From Rhizobium mesosinicum (lineage in GTDB: Bacteria > Pseudomonadota > Alphaproteobacteria > Rhizobiales > Rhizobiaceae): a stretch of 64,000 bases of DNA. This document shows, one piece after another, positions 18,595 to 27,536 of the stretch. Below the pieces are notes generated by a model, which worked only from the letters and a program-made list of their open reading frames with translations, was not told the DNA's origin and made no database searches. The DNA is taken from assembly GCF_019511345.1 (NCBI RefSeq), contig NZ_JAEUAK010000002.1, positions 434,001 through 498,000 of the forward strand, read 5' to 3'. The translations under genes and the position numbers were made by a program. The stretch's first letter is position 1, and every line of letters starts with the position of its first letter.

Positions 18595-19515
18595 TCAGGC
18601 AGCGTGCCTCTTTCTGAAATTGACGAGCCGTCCATCGATCGCCGCAAGCCCCACCGCAATCAGTGCCATGCCGATCAGATGCTTGATCTGCAATTGCTCG
18701 CCGAGTGCTGCGGCGCCAAGCAGGATAGCACTGACAGGGATCAGAAAGGTCACCAACATCAGATTCGTAGCGCCCGCCGTCGCCAGGATGCGGAAGAAGA
18801 GCACATAGGCCACGGCGGTGGAGAGGATCGCGAGGCCGAGCAGCGCCAGCCAGGTTTCGCCAGAGGGTATGGGGAGCGTCCAGGGCCGATCAACGATCAG
18901 CGCGACCGGCAGCATCAGCACGGTGGAAGCGGTCACCTGCCCGGCCGCCGGAATGAGCGGAGCAAGGCCCATCCGACGGAACCGCCGTCCCCAGATGCCG
19001 GCCAGCGAATAGGAAAAGGCCGCACCGAGGACCGCGAGCTGGGCAAGCACGTTCGAGCCGATATCCTTCAAGGCGTCGAAACCAATCATATAGGCCACAC
19101 CGGCGAACCCGACGATCACGCCGAAGAGACGGTTCGCCGTCAGCTTTTCATCCGCCGTCAGCGCGTGAGCAACGACCACGGCAAAGAGCGGCGTCGTGGC
19201 GTTGAGGATCGAAGCGAGGCCGCTCGCAATATGTGTCTGACCCCAGACGATCAGACAGAAGGGAATCATATTGTTCAGGAACCCCATGCCGAAGAAAGCG
19301 ATCCAGCTCTGCCTGTCGCGCGGCATGGTGTGGCCCATGGCGCGCACGATCAGATTAAGTGCGATAGCGGCAAGCAGCACACGGCCGGTCACGATAGTGA
19401 GAGGTGGCAGCGCCTTTACGAGAATGCCGTTGAAGAAGAAGGAGCCGCCCCAGAGAAGCGACAATACAAGCAGCATGACCCATTCTGCAGCTCCCATGGA
19501 CTTCTGAATGGACAT
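18595..19515 (-). CDS. DMT-superfamily (EamA) transporter
   Basis: 306 aa with about ten hydrophobic segments in two EamA repeats, as in RhaT/YdcZ-type drug/metabolite exporters. Each half shows the typical pattern (LLWGGSFFFNGILVKALPPL in repeat one; ALLGLAILSTAVAYVLFFRIL in repeat two). The ATG at 19515 follows AAGGAG; an ATG five codons upstream has no good site. It faces away from a GcvA-like LysR regulator, which probably controls it. Substrate unknown. Confidence 0.88.
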   Translation of the reverse strand: MSIQKSMGAAEWVMLLVLSLLWGGSFFFNGILVKALPPLTIVTGRVLLAAIALNLIVRAMGHTMPRDRQSWIAFFGMGFLNNMIPFCLIVWGQTHIASGLASILNATTPLFAVVVAHALTADEKLTANRLFGVIVGFAGVAYMIGFDALKDIGSNVLAQLAVLGAAFSYSLAGIWGRRFRRMGLAPLIPAAGQVTASTVLMLPVALIVDRPWTLPIPSGETWLALLGLAILSTAVAYVLFFRILATAGATNLMLVTFLIPVSAILLGAAALGEQLQIKHLIGMALIAVGLAAIDGRLVNFRKRHAA

Positions 19516-19657
19516 GACAGTCTCCTTCATCGAGTTTTGCTAAAGCGTTTTCTCGCGCTCGCCTGTATGAATTTGCCAGACATATCGTCTTTTATTAGTA
19601 TTCTTTGCCGTCTGACAAACGAGCATTTCTCCTCGCATGATTGAGCTGAACTAAACC

Positions 19658-20542
19658 ATGGTCGATCCCCTGCCGTCGCTATCGGCTCTGCGCGCCTTCG
19701 AGGCGACCGCACGTCATCTCAGCATGACGCAGGCCGCGCACGAACTGCACGTCACACCCGGTGCCGTCAGCCTGCAGATTCGCGATCTCGAAGCTTCACT
19801 TGGCGTTTCGCTGTTCGAGCGGCGGACCCGGCAAATTCTGCTGACGGCGGAGGGCATGGATTATTTTGCCACCCTGCGCACCGCCTTCCAGCTGGTGCGC
19901 GAGGCGACGGCCTCGCTGACTGCGCGGCGGCGCGGCAATGCGCTGACGCTCACCTGTACGGCAGGTTTCGCAACGCACTGGCTGCTGCCGCGGCTTCAGC
20001 GCTTCGAGGACACGCATCCTGATATCGATGTTCGTATCAGCGCCTCCCATCGCATGTTCGATTTCGAGCGCGACGGCATCGACCTCGCCATCCGCCACGG
20101 GCTTGGCGGTTATGAGGGATTAATCAGCGAGCGATTGGTGGATGACGAATTGGTGCCGGTCTGCATACCTGCGATTGCGGCGGCGCTGGGCGCCGATCCT
20201 TCGCCCGATCAGCTCGCGGGATACCAGCTCATCCACGACGTCTACCGCCGCGACTGGCAGCTCTGGCTGGCCGCTGCGGGCGCCACAAAGGTGGATGCCT
20301 CCCGAGGCCCGATCTTCAGCGACGGGAACGGCGCCTTCGAGGCGATGAAATCGGGTTTCGGTGTGGCGCTGATGCGCCGCTCCTTCCTTGAGAAGGAGCT
20401 TGCCGAAGGGCGCCTCGTCGCGCCATTCCCACTGGGACTCACGAGCAAGCTTGCCTACCATCTGGTTTATCCGGGTACAGCACTGGAGCGCCCGGCGGTC
20501 GCAGCCTTCCGTCGCTGGCTGCTTTCAGAAGCGAAAGCCTAG
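19658..20542 (+). CDS. LysR-family transcriptional regulator, GcvA-like
   Basis: 294 aa. Winged helix-turn-helix at about residues 8-66 (ALRAFEATARHLSMTQAAHELHVTPGAVSLQIRDLEASLG), followed by a periplasmic-binding-type effector domain. The opening MVDPLPSLSALRAFEATARH is typical of the GcvA subgroup. It is divergent from the DMT transporter gene, 142 bases away, and probably autoregulates and controls it. Oddity: its TAG stop codon is formed at the junction with a MITE-like repeat, since the last two bases of the stop belong to the TA boundary and first base of the element, so its C-terminus may have been reshaped by the insertion. Confidence 0.92.
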   Translation: MVDPLPSLSALRAFEATARHLSMTQAAHELHVTPGAVSLQIRDLEASLGVSLFERRTRQILLTAEGMDYFATLRTAFQLVREATASLTARRRGNALTLTCTAGFATHWLLPRLQRFEDTHPDIDVRISASHRMFDFERDGIDLAIRHGLGGYEGLISERLVDDELVPVCIPAIAAALGADPSPDQLAGYQLIHDVYRRDWQLWLAAAGATKVDASRGPIFSDGNGAFEAMKSGFGVALMRRSFLEKELAEGRLVAPFPLGLTSKLAYHLVYPGTALERPAVAAFRRWLLSEAKA

Positions 20543-20831
20543 AGCCGTTCCTGGTTAGATTACAGTATTCTGCCGGAGCAGGTTTGTGTCAGGGCAAAGG
20601 CGATTGGCGAAGGGCATACCTGCAGGTACGTCCGAGCCGATCGCCTTTGATGGCGCAAAGATGCGCCGCCGTAGCTGGTTTGCAAGCAAACCACCGGGGT
20701 TGGCTGAAACGGGCCGTCTGATCGGCCGGCCGGCTTGGCCGTAGATATGGGCTACGACGCGCGCCGGCCGGGTCGACCATCCGACTCCGTTTGAGCCAAC
20801 AGAATGCTTCAATCTAACCAGGAAAGGCTCT
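20541..20831. repeat. 291-bp MITE-like element with 32-bp terminal inverted repeats
   Basis: The ends 20541-20572 and 20800-20831 are inverted repeats matching at about 28 of 32 positions (both begin AGAGCC and contain TTCCTGGTTAGATT). Taking the outer GAGCC as the true end, both sides are bordered by TA, as left by IS630/Tc1-mariner-type insertion. The interior has further hairpins: GGCGCAAAGATGCGCC, GGTTTGCAAGCAAACC and a GGCGAT/ATCGCC pair. It has no transposase and no convincing ORF. I believe similar repeats occur in many Rhizobium intergenic regions. It lies exactly between the stop codons of two convergent genes. Confidence 0.8.
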
Positions 20832-21912
20832 AATCTCTGCTTGTGGCACCCGCCTTGAACAAGCTGCCCGTCGGTGTCTTCAGGAACATGTCCAGCGGAA
20901 TGTGTTCCTGATGCAGGAAGCCACCGGCCGGCAGCAGGCCGTCGCGGACCATTTCGATGACCGCAACCACCGATGCCGAGGTCGTCCACGCGATTGCCGT
21001 ACGTCGGGCTCCGGCAATTTCGATCGGACGGTACGCGCGAACGAACTCCTTGCGGCGCAGGGCGCCATTGACCGTGCCTTCAGCCGCGACATGCACATAG
21101 ACGACGTCGTCATCGACCGGCGGCTTGGCGTTGGTCAGGATTTCGCCGGCGAGCTGACGGCGATCGCGCATCAGGAGCTCATGGAAGAAGAAATTCATCA
21201 GCTCCATGTGACCTGGATAACGCATCGTCTTGTAGTCGAGGTTGTCGACCTTGCCCAGCATGGTGTCGCACATGGTCCCGAGGCCGCCGGAGGTCGTAAA
21301 GGCCTCTAGCTTGACGCCGCCGACATAGATCGTCTCGTGCCATTCCATCGGTGAGACAAGCTTGCGCACGCCCCCCTCGATAACCTCGCAGTCGTTCAGA
21401 TATTCATTGACCACGCCCTCTGGCGACCAGTTGAAGGCATAGCCCAGAAGGCCGGTCGGATGCTGCGGCAGAGCGCCGACGCGCATGCGGATCGAGCGGC
21501 AGCGATCGAAGCCATCGGCAAGGCTTGCGCCGACGATGCCGACGAAGCCTGGCGCAAGGCCGCATTGCGGCGCCATCAGTCCGCGGGCGGTCTTGGAAAG
21601 CTCGATGATGAAATTGGTAGTCGGTACATCCTCGGTCAGGTCGAAGTAGTGAATGCCCGCGAGATGGGCAGCCCGCGCCAGCTCGATATTCAAATGATAG
21701 GGCAAGCAGGACAGGACCGCTTCGACGCTCGACAGCAGCTCGCCGACGACCGAGACGTCGGTGATATCGCCAGCCCGGCATTTGAACGGCAAGTCACCCA
21801 CGGGCAGTTGCGCGTCGACACCGATAACCTCGAAGCCACCCTCGTGCAAAAGCGTTGCCGCCAGCCGTCCGACCTTGCCCAGGCCGATCACGGCAACCCG
21901 TTCGAAACTCAT
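20830..21912 (-). CDS. saccharopine dehydrogenase-family oxidoreductase
   Basis: 360 aa. The N-terminal Rossmann motif is VAVIGLGKVGRLAATLL, followed by the C-terminal saccharopine-dehydrogenase-type domain with the GLAPGFVGI signature. Family members include lysine 6-dehydrogenase, saccharopine reductase and carboxynorspermidine synthase. The length and domain plan fit a lysine 6-dehydrogenase-like enzyme, but this is not certain. The ATG at 21912 follows GGGAGGA. The TAG stop is made at the junction with the neighbouring MITE-like element, mirroring the LysR gene on the other side. Confidence 0.8.
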   Translation of the reverse strand: MSFERVAVIGLGKVGRLAATLLHEGGFEVIGVDAQLPVGDLPFKCRAGDITDVSVVGELLSSVEAVLSCLPYHLNIELARAAHLAGIHYFDLTEDVPTTNFIIELSKTARGLMAPQCGLAPGFVGIVGASLADGFDRCRSIRMRVGALPQHPTGLLGYAFNWSPEGVVNEYLNDCEVIEGGVRKLVSPMEWHETIYVGGVKLEAFTTSGGLGTMCDTMLGKVDNLDYKTMRYPGHMELMNFFFHELLMRDRRQLAGEILTNAKPPVDDDVVYVHVAAEGTVNGALRRKEFVRAYRPIEIAGARRTAIAWTTSASVVAVIEMVRDGLLPAGGFLHQEHIPLDMFLKTPTGSLFKAGATSRD

Positions 21913-22042
21913 TGATGTCCTCCCAATGCCGACGTTCTTCACCGGCGTATTTTTCACGTGGGGGCTATATAGAATGAAACGCTTATAAAAGAAAACAGCC
22001 GGAACTGCTCCCGGCTGCCGGAACGCGATGATTGTACACCGC

Positions 22043-23596
22043 TTATTCGTTGATGAGGCGCTTCAGAAGCTCGATCTCATGGGAAAGCTTCGTATCTCCC
22101 GTGATCAACTCCTCGATCTTGCGTACGGCGTGCAAAACCGTTGTGTGATCGCGTCCGCCGAAGCGGCGGCCGATCTCCGGGAAGGAGCGTGGCGTTAGCG
22201 TCTTCGCCAGATACATGGCGATCTGGCGCGGCTTGACGATGACGCGCGTGCGGCGATTCGAGACCAGTTCCTGGCGCGAAACGTTGTAGTGACGCGCGAC
22301 GATACGCTGGATGTCCTCGATACGCACACGACGCGGCTCGCCGGAACCGACGAGATGAGCCAGCAGCTCGTCCACGCGCTCGATCGACAGGTTCGGCTCA
22401 AAGGAGCGGCGGAAGATCAACTGGTTGAAGGCACCTTCCAGTTCGCGGCCGCTCGCAGTGATGTTGCGGGCGACATGCTGCAGCAGCTCGGCCGGTATTT
22501 CCAGGGACGGATCCTCCAGGCGTGCGGCCGTCAAACGGCGCTTGAGGATTTCAAGACGCATCTCGTAATCCGGGGCATCGAGCTCGATCGCCACGCCGCC
22601 CTGCAAACGCGAACGGACGCGCGGGTCGAGCGATTCCAGCTCCCACGGCGCACGATCGGCTGCGACGACGACCTGCTTGGCGCTGTCGAGCAGCATGTTC
22701 AACAGGTGGCAGAACTCATGCTGGATCATCTTGCCCTGCAGGAACTGCATGTCGTCGATAATCAGAAGATCGATGTTGCGCAGCGAGTCCTTCAGCGTCA
22801 GCGCGTCGTTGTCACGGATCGCGGTCGCGAAGCGCCACATGAAGTATTCGGCCGTCAGATAGACGACGCGCAGGCCACGCGGGTTCTGCACGGCAGCATT
22901 GGCGATCGCCTGCAGCAGATGGGTCTTGCCGAGGCCGACGGTCGCATGAAGGAAGAGCGGGTTGAAGCGCACGGCGCCCTGACCTGCTTCCGCAATGGTC
23001 TTTGCGGCGGCGAGCGCCACGCGGTTGGAGCTGCCCTCAACGAAGGTGTCGAAGGTGAAGCGGGAATCCAGCGGCGAGCCGAAGAGCGGCGAACCGACAC
23101 TTGCCGGGCGCGCCGCAGCGGCGGCCGAAACGGCCTGCTGAACGATCTGCCCCGCCGGCTGGGCAGATGCCGGGCGGCGAAGCTGGGTGGGCTGGGCCAC
23201 CGGCTCGACGGCAACTGCCTCGTCCAGCGCCTTCACGCCGGTGCGCGTTGCCGTGCGCACAAGAATCTCGACCTTCAGGATTTCGGGATCTTCTGCCTGG
23301 AACAGGCCGACGATGAGATCGAGATAGCGATTGTTGATCCACGATTTCAGAAAGGTCGTGGGAACGGTGAGACGAACGACACTCTTGGAGACCGAATGAA
23401 GCTTGAGTCGTGCGAACCAGCTTGCGTAGACGTCCGGGCCGACTTGTGCCTTCAGACGCGCGCTGACGCGGTCGAAGAGAACGCCATGCTTCATCTCGCC
23501 CTTTTCTTCCGTTGCGCCCAGGTCGATGGAACCGAAAGACTGCGGTGCAGCTTCCCCGTTATCCAGCGCACCCGTGGTCATCGAATTCATCTGCAT
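22043..23596 (-). CDS. dnaA: chromosomal replication initiator DnaA
   Basis: 517 aa. The AAA+ ATPase that binds DnaA boxes and opens oriC. Domain I occupies about residues 35-110 ([26 protein letters not shown]), then a variable linker rich in Ala/Pro/Gln, domain III with Walker A GLGKTHLL and Walker [10 protein letters not shown], and domain IV with the DnaA signature [17 protein letters not shown]. An N-terminal extension before domain I is typical of Rhizobium. The ATG at 23596 is used; another lies five codons upstream. In rhizobia oriC is usually near hemE rather than at dnaA, and I found no DnaA-box cluster here. Confidence 0.97.
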   Translation of the reverse strand: MQMNSMTTGALDNGEAAPQSFGSIDLGATEEKGEMKHGVLFDRVSARLKAQVGPDVYASWFARLKLHSVSKSVVRLTVPTTFLKSWINNRYLDLIVGLFQAEDPEILKVEILVRTATRTGVKALDEAVAVEPVAQPTQLRRPASAQPAGQIVQQAVSAAAAARPASVGSPLFGSPLDSRFTFDTFVEGSSNRVALAAAKTIAEAGQGAVRFNPLFLHATVGLGKTHLLQAIANAAVQNPRGLRVVYLTAEYFMWRFATAIRDNDALTLKDSLRNIDLLIIDDMQFLQGKMIQHEFCHLLNMLLDSAKQVVVAADRAPWELESLDPRVRSRLQGGVAIELDAPDYEMRLEILKRRLTAARLEDPSLEIPAELLQHVARNITASGRELEGAFNQLIFRRSFEPNLSIERVDELLAHLVGSGEPRRVRIEDIQRIVARHYNVSRQELVSNRRTRVIVKPRQIAMYLAKTLTPRSFPEIGRRFGGRDHTTVLHAVRKIEELITGDTKLSHEIELLKRLINE

Positions 23597-24401
23597 AATG
23601 CCGCCTTTCATTTCCTCGGGCGGTCATTCGTTGACAGCCGCCCGATCATTCCCCGCTTTGACAAAGCCGGCGGCATCCTCATGATCCGCCCGGCATGCCG
23701 GTTCACTCAAACACTGTCCCTTTCGAGACTGACACAGAGCCCCTGCGGCGGTCGCGGTCATGCGACAACCGTTAAACGCTCTATGTCAGGCTGGCGGCCG
23801 ATCCTCGTTTTTCGCCCGCAAGCCCGAACGCAATGTTACACTTTCCCCTGCCCTTCTCCTGGCCTCGCGCAATACGTGCGGCCGCGGAGCGCACAAAACG
23901 TCCCCGCCCCGTGACAGCCACGTCACGGTACAATGCCGTCGAGTGCGTGAGAAAACGGAAGCTGTCCGCTCCGTCGCAAGTGACACAGTACCATCATCCT
24001 GCCGACGTGGCAGTTTGGACTGACTTCTGCAGGTGATGTCCGCGCCCTTTGCTGGACGCCATTTAGGCAGGATCAAAAGGCAAGATCAACGATGAATTTT
24101 ACGCAAAATTTACAGGCGGCCATTGACTCCGGCGGCCCTTTTAGGGCGTCACACCACCGTCAAAAAAGAATCGCTTTTGAATCAAGGAGATTCCCCAAGT
24201 GGGGTATTTTGGACACGCATAAAAAGAAAAAAGAAAAAATCTGCTTGACTCATTTAGGGCCACGGGCTGGGTGACCAGAGTCGCAAGCCCTAAAAAGATC
24301 CTTGCGTAAACCATTGTTTTAAAACAATTTTTCCTGTCATGCCTCTGACACGAAATCGTCTCCGGATTAACCATACTCGTGGCAGGCGGTGGAATCGAAA
24401 A
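23597..24401. promoter_or_regulatory. long dnaA upstream region with a CcrM (GANTC) site cluster and palindromes
   Basis: About 800 bases with no convincing gene. The part from 24125 to 24396 holds seven GANTC sites (at 24125, 24168, 24179, 24189, 24247, 24278, 24392) where about one is expected; the rest holds none that I found. Also present: a perfect 16-bp palindrome ATTGTTTTAAAACAAT (24313-24328), CCCC-AAGT-GGGG (24193-24204), and on the minus strand a stem TTAGGGC/GCCCTAA (24287-24293 with 24254-24260) followed by T-rich sequence at 24240-24220 that could end a short transcript ahead of dnaA. No TTATCCACA-type DnaA boxes were seen. Confidence 0.6.
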
Positions 24402-24423
24402 AGCCCGGTAAAATTACCGGGCT
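24402..24423 (-). terminator. Rho-independent terminator of rpsT
   Basis: AGCCCGGTAA (24402-24411) and TTACCGGGCT (24414-24423) are exact complements with a two-base loop. Read on the minus strand, a run of T follows. It lies 32 bases past the rpsT stop. Confidence 0.9.
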
Positions 24424-24454
24424 AATCATAACGAGCAATTCGTTAATGAGATAT

Positions 24455-24733
24455 TTAGGCGTTCGCGGAAGCCGAAAGAGCCTTCACACGAGCAGCGAGG
24501 CGCGAAACCTTGCGGGATGCCGTATTGGCATGCAGAACGCCCTTGCTTGCGGCGCGCGCCAACTCGGGCTCGGCGGCGATGAAGGCTTCTTTCGCCTTGG
24601 CGGCATCACCAGCGGCGAGTGCCTCTTCGACCTGGCGAACGTAGGTGCGAACGCGCGAACGGCGAGCCTTGTTGACTGCGGTGCGGCGTGCGATCTTGCG
24701 GGTCGCCTTTTTCGCCGAAGTTGTATTGGCCAT
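24455..24733 (-). CDS. rpsT: 30S ribosomal protein S20
   Basis: 92 aa, very basic with alpha-helical periodicity, starting [21 protein letters not shown] as in alphaproteobacterial S20, which binds 16S rRNA early in 30S assembly. The ATG at 24733 is chosen by homology over one nine codons upstream. It lies upstream of dnaA on the same strand with its own terminator between, a conserved rpsT-dnaA neighbourhood in Rhizobiales. Confidence 0.97.
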   Translation of the reverse strand: MANTTSAKKATRKIARRTAVNKARRSRVRTYVRQVEEALAAGDAAKAKEAFIAAEPELARAASKGVLHANTASRKVSRLAARVKALSASANA

Positions 24734-24927
24734 GGATGCCTCTCTCAAGAATTCGAACAAAACTCCGCCATTGCCGCGCTGGCCCTGCGGCCACTCAATT
24801 CAGCAATACGGGAGCATTAGTGGAAAACCTAGGCGGCTTTCCGAACCGTGGGCGGGCATATAACGCTAAAGCCGCGCCACGTCAACGCGCATTTTCGACG
24901 AAAAGCCCCTTTCCAGCCGCCGCCCGC

Positions 24928-25701
24928 TCACCTGTTCTTGAAGACCGGTTTGCGCTTCTCGATGAAGGCGGCCATGCCTTCTTTCTGATCCTCGGTCGCA
25001 AAGAGGCTCTGGAAGAGACGGCGCTCGAAACGCAGCCCCTCTTCCAGCGTCGTCTCAAAGGCGCGGCTGACCGCCTCCTTCGCCATCAGCACCGATGGGT
25101 GCGACAGGGATGCGATCTTGGTTGCCGCTTCCATCGCTTCGTCCAGCAGCCGTTCAGGTACCACCACACGTGAAACGAGTCCCGAGCGCTCGGCTTCCGC
25201 CGCATCCATCATCCGGCCGGTCAGGATGAGGTCCATCGCCTTGGCCTTGCCGACCGCCCGCGTCAGACGCTGCGAACCACCGATGCCGGGAATGACGCCC
25301 AGCGTGATCTCCGGCTGGCCGAACTTTGCCGTCTCCGAGGCGATGATGAAATCGCAGAGCATGGCAAGCTCGCAGCCGCCACCGAGCGCAAAGCCGCTGA
25401 CGGCGGCGATGATCGGCTTGCGGGCCTTGGCGATCTCGTCCCAGCCGCTGATGAAATCGTTCTTATAGACCTCGGCGAATTCGAGCGGCTGCATTTCCTT
25501 GATATCGGCGCCGGCGGCAAAGGCCCGCTCGGAGCCGGTCAGCACGATCGCGCCGATACCGTCATCGATATGAAAGGCCGCATAGGCCTGCTTCAATTCC
25601 TTGAGCACGGTTGAATTCAACGCATTCAGCGCCTGCGGCCGGTTCAACGTGATGAGGCCGACATTGCCGCGGGTTTCGACAAGAAGTGTTTCATAGGCCA
25701 T
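24928..25701 (-). CDS. enoyl-CoA hydratase
   Basis: 257 aa crotonase-fold enzyme that hydrates trans-2-enoyl-CoA in fatty-acid beta-oxidation. The oxyanion-hole segments [12 protein letters not shown] and [16 protein letters not shown] are seen, and both catalytic glutamates are present (in GGGCELA and in [12 protein letters not shown]). The C-terminal [15 protein letters not shown] is typical of short-chain FadB1x-like hydratases. It sits between mutM (upstream) and rpsT on the minus strand, a conserved neighbourhood in alphaproteobacteria. Confidence 0.93.
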   Translation of the reverse strand: MAYETLLVETRGNVGLITLNRPQALNALNSTVLKELKQAYAAFHIDDGIGAIVLTGSERAFAAGADIKEMQPLEFAEVYKNDFISGWDEIAKARKPIIAAVSGFALGGGCELAMLCDFIIASETAKFGQPEITLGVIPGIGGSQRLTRAVGKAKAMDLILTGRMMDAAEAERSGLVSRVVVPERLLDEAMEAATKIASLSHPSVLMAKEAVSRAFETTLEEGLRFERRLFQSLFATEDQKEGMAAFIEKRKPVFKNR

Positions 25702-25710
25702 GGCGCTCTC

Positions 25711-26601
25711 CTATTTCTGGCAGGCGGAACAATAGAAGGTGGAACGGCCAGCCTGCACGATGCGCGAGACCGTACCGCCACAGCCCGGTGTGCGGCAAGC
25801 AAGACCTTCACGATCATAGACGGAAAAGGAATGCTGGAAGTAGCCGAGCGAACCATCCGTCTGGATATGATCGCGCAGCGACGATCCGCCGGCGGCGATC
25901 GCATCGGCGATGACATCGCGGATCGAGGTCACAAGCAGGTTCAGCGCCTCCTTCGGCTTGCCCGTCTTCGTCACCAGCGCGCCGGCTGTGCGCGTCGGCA
26001 ACAGATGCGCCCGCCAGAGCGCCTCGCAGACGTATATATTGCCGAGCCCTGCGATGGTCTTCTGGTCGAGCAACGCGCTCTTCAGCGGCTGCGCCTTGCC
26101 TTGGAAACGTTCGGCCAGATAGGCGGCCGACAGCTCATTGCCTGTCGGCTCCGGCCCCAGGCCGAACAGAAAGGGGCTGGCGTCGAGTTCAGAGCGGTCG
26201 GCAATGTCCATGAAGCCGAAGCGGCGCGGATCATTGTAGATGACGCGGCGCGGGCCGCCCTCGCCATCCAGATGGAAGATGGCGTGATCGTGCTTCTCAT
26301 CCTTTGAACGCACGTGGTGAAAATCGCCCGGCGTGGCGGATAGCTGCCCCTGCTCGATCCTGAAAGAGCCGGACATGCCGAGATGAGAAATGATCGTCTT
26401 GCCGCTGTCGAGATCGATCAGCAGGTACTTGGCCCGCCGCCCGAGGCCGATGATCGTGCGGCCGGAGACCTGGGCTTCGAAATCCTGGGGGAAAGGAAAC
26501 CGCAGGTCGCCGCGGCGCAGTTCCAGTCTTTCGATGCGCGCCCCTTCCATTGCCGGCGTCAGGCCGCGCTTCACCGTTTCGACTTCTGGCAATTCCGGCA
26601 T
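25711..26601 (-). CDS. mutM: formamidopyrimidine-DNA glycosylase
   Basis: 296 aa. Bifunctional glycosylase/AP lyase that excises 8-oxoguanine and FaPy lesions. The start [14 protein letters not shown] supplies the catalytic Pro2 and Glu3; the helix-two-turn-helix region reads [20 protein letters not shown]; the C-terminal zinc finger has CRTPGCGG and FYCSACQK. The ATG at 26601 is fixed by the need for Pro2. It is divergent from ubiE and followed nine bases later by the enoyl-CoA hydratase gene. Confidence 0.96.
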   Translation of the reverse strand: MPELPEVETVKRGLTPAMEGARIERLELRRGDLRFPFPQDFEAQVSGRTIIGLGRRAKYLLIDLDSGKTIISHLGMSGSFRIEQGQLSATPGDFHHVRSKDEKHDHAIFHLDGEGGPRRVIYNDPRRFGFMDIADRSELDASPFLFGLGPEPTGNELSAAYLAERFQGKAQPLKSALLDQKTIAGLGNIYVCEALWRAHLLPTRTAGALVTKTGKPKEALNLLVTSIRDVIADAIAAGGSSLRDHIQTDGSLGYFQHSFSVYDREGLACRTPGCGGTVSRIVQAGRSTFYCSACQK

Positions 26602-26754
26602 CTTAACCCATCTATGTCTAACGTGTTTCAACCGCCTGCGATGTGCGCTATAGCGCCAACGTGCCGCGGGCGGACCGTGGCCCACAGATAGCGCCGCCGC
26701 CACACTTTCGCTATGGTCGCCGCGCCGAATTCTTGATGTGAACGGAGTAGCTTG

Positions 26755-27531
26755 ATGCCAGACAGCCGGACCTCCGCCGATGGCGGCATGGAAACATCCT
26801 ACGGCTTCCGCGAGGTGCCGACCGGTGAGAAGCAGGGCCTCGTCAACGAGGTCTTCCACAAGGTCGCCAAGCGCTATGACATTATGAACGACGTCATGTC
26901 CATGGGCATGCACCGCGTCTGGAAAGACGCCATGATTGCCGCTCTGAACCCGCGCAAGGAGCCCGGCTACAAGGTGCTCGACGTTGCCGGCGGCACAGGT
27001 GATATCGCCTTCCGCATCGTCGAAGCATCGAACCGCCAGGCGCATGCGACCGTGCTCGACATCAACGGCTCGATGCTCGGTGTCGGCGCCGAGCGGGCGG
27101 AAAAGAAGAAGCTTTCCGACAACATCACCTTCGTGGAAGCCAATGCCGAGGACCTTCCTTTCGAGGCGAACAGTTTCGATGCCTATACGATCGCCTTCGG
27201 CATCCGCAACGTGCCGCGAATCGAGGTCGCTCTCTCGGAGGCCTATCGCGTGCTGAAGCGGGGCGGCCGTCTGCTGGTGCTCGAATTTTCGGAAGTGGAG
27301 CTACCGGTTCTCGACAAGGTCTATGATGCCTGGTCGTTCAATGCCATTCCGAAATTCGGCAAGGCGATCACCGGTGATGCCGAGCCTTACCAGTATCTGG
27401 TGGAATCGATCCGCAAGTTCCCGAACCAGGAGAATTTCGCGGCAATGATCCGGACGGCCGGCTTCTCGCGCGTGACATACACGAATTATACCGGCGGCAT
27501 CGCAGCGCTGCATTCCGGCTGGAAGCTCTGA
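26755..27531 (+). CDS. ubiE: ubiquinone/menaquinone biosynthesis C-methyltransferase UbiE
   Basis: 258 aa. SAM-dependent C-methylation in ubiquinone synthesis. The family signature [20 protein letters not shown] loop [13 protein letters not shown] and the second signature [18 protein letters not shown] are visible. The ATG at 26755 follows GGAG; a TTG one codon earlier is less likely. ubiB begins five bases after its stop, so the two ubiquinone genes form an operon. Confidence 0.96.
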   Translation: MPDSRTSADGGMETSYGFREVPTGEKQGLVNEVFHKVAKRYDIMNDVMSMGMHRVWKDAMIAALNPRKEPGYKVLDVAGGTGDIAFRIVEASNRQAHATVLDINGSMLGVGAERAEKKKLSDNITFVEANAEDLPFEANSFDAYTIAFGIRNVPRIEVALSEAYRVLKRGGRLLVLEFSEVELPVLDKVYDAWSFNAIPKFGKAITGDAEPYQYLVESIRKFPNQENFAAMIRTAGFSRVTYTNYTGGIAALHSGWKL

Positions 27532-27536
27532 TCCGC

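Noticed and set aside
20555-20989. 144-codon minus-strand open frame over the repeat element
   Set aside because: It spans the MITE-like repeat and the antisense of another gene, with no recognisable domain.
23597-24454. Chromosomal origin of replication at dnaA
   Set aside because: No cluster of DnaA boxes was found, and rhizobial origins normally lie near hemE.
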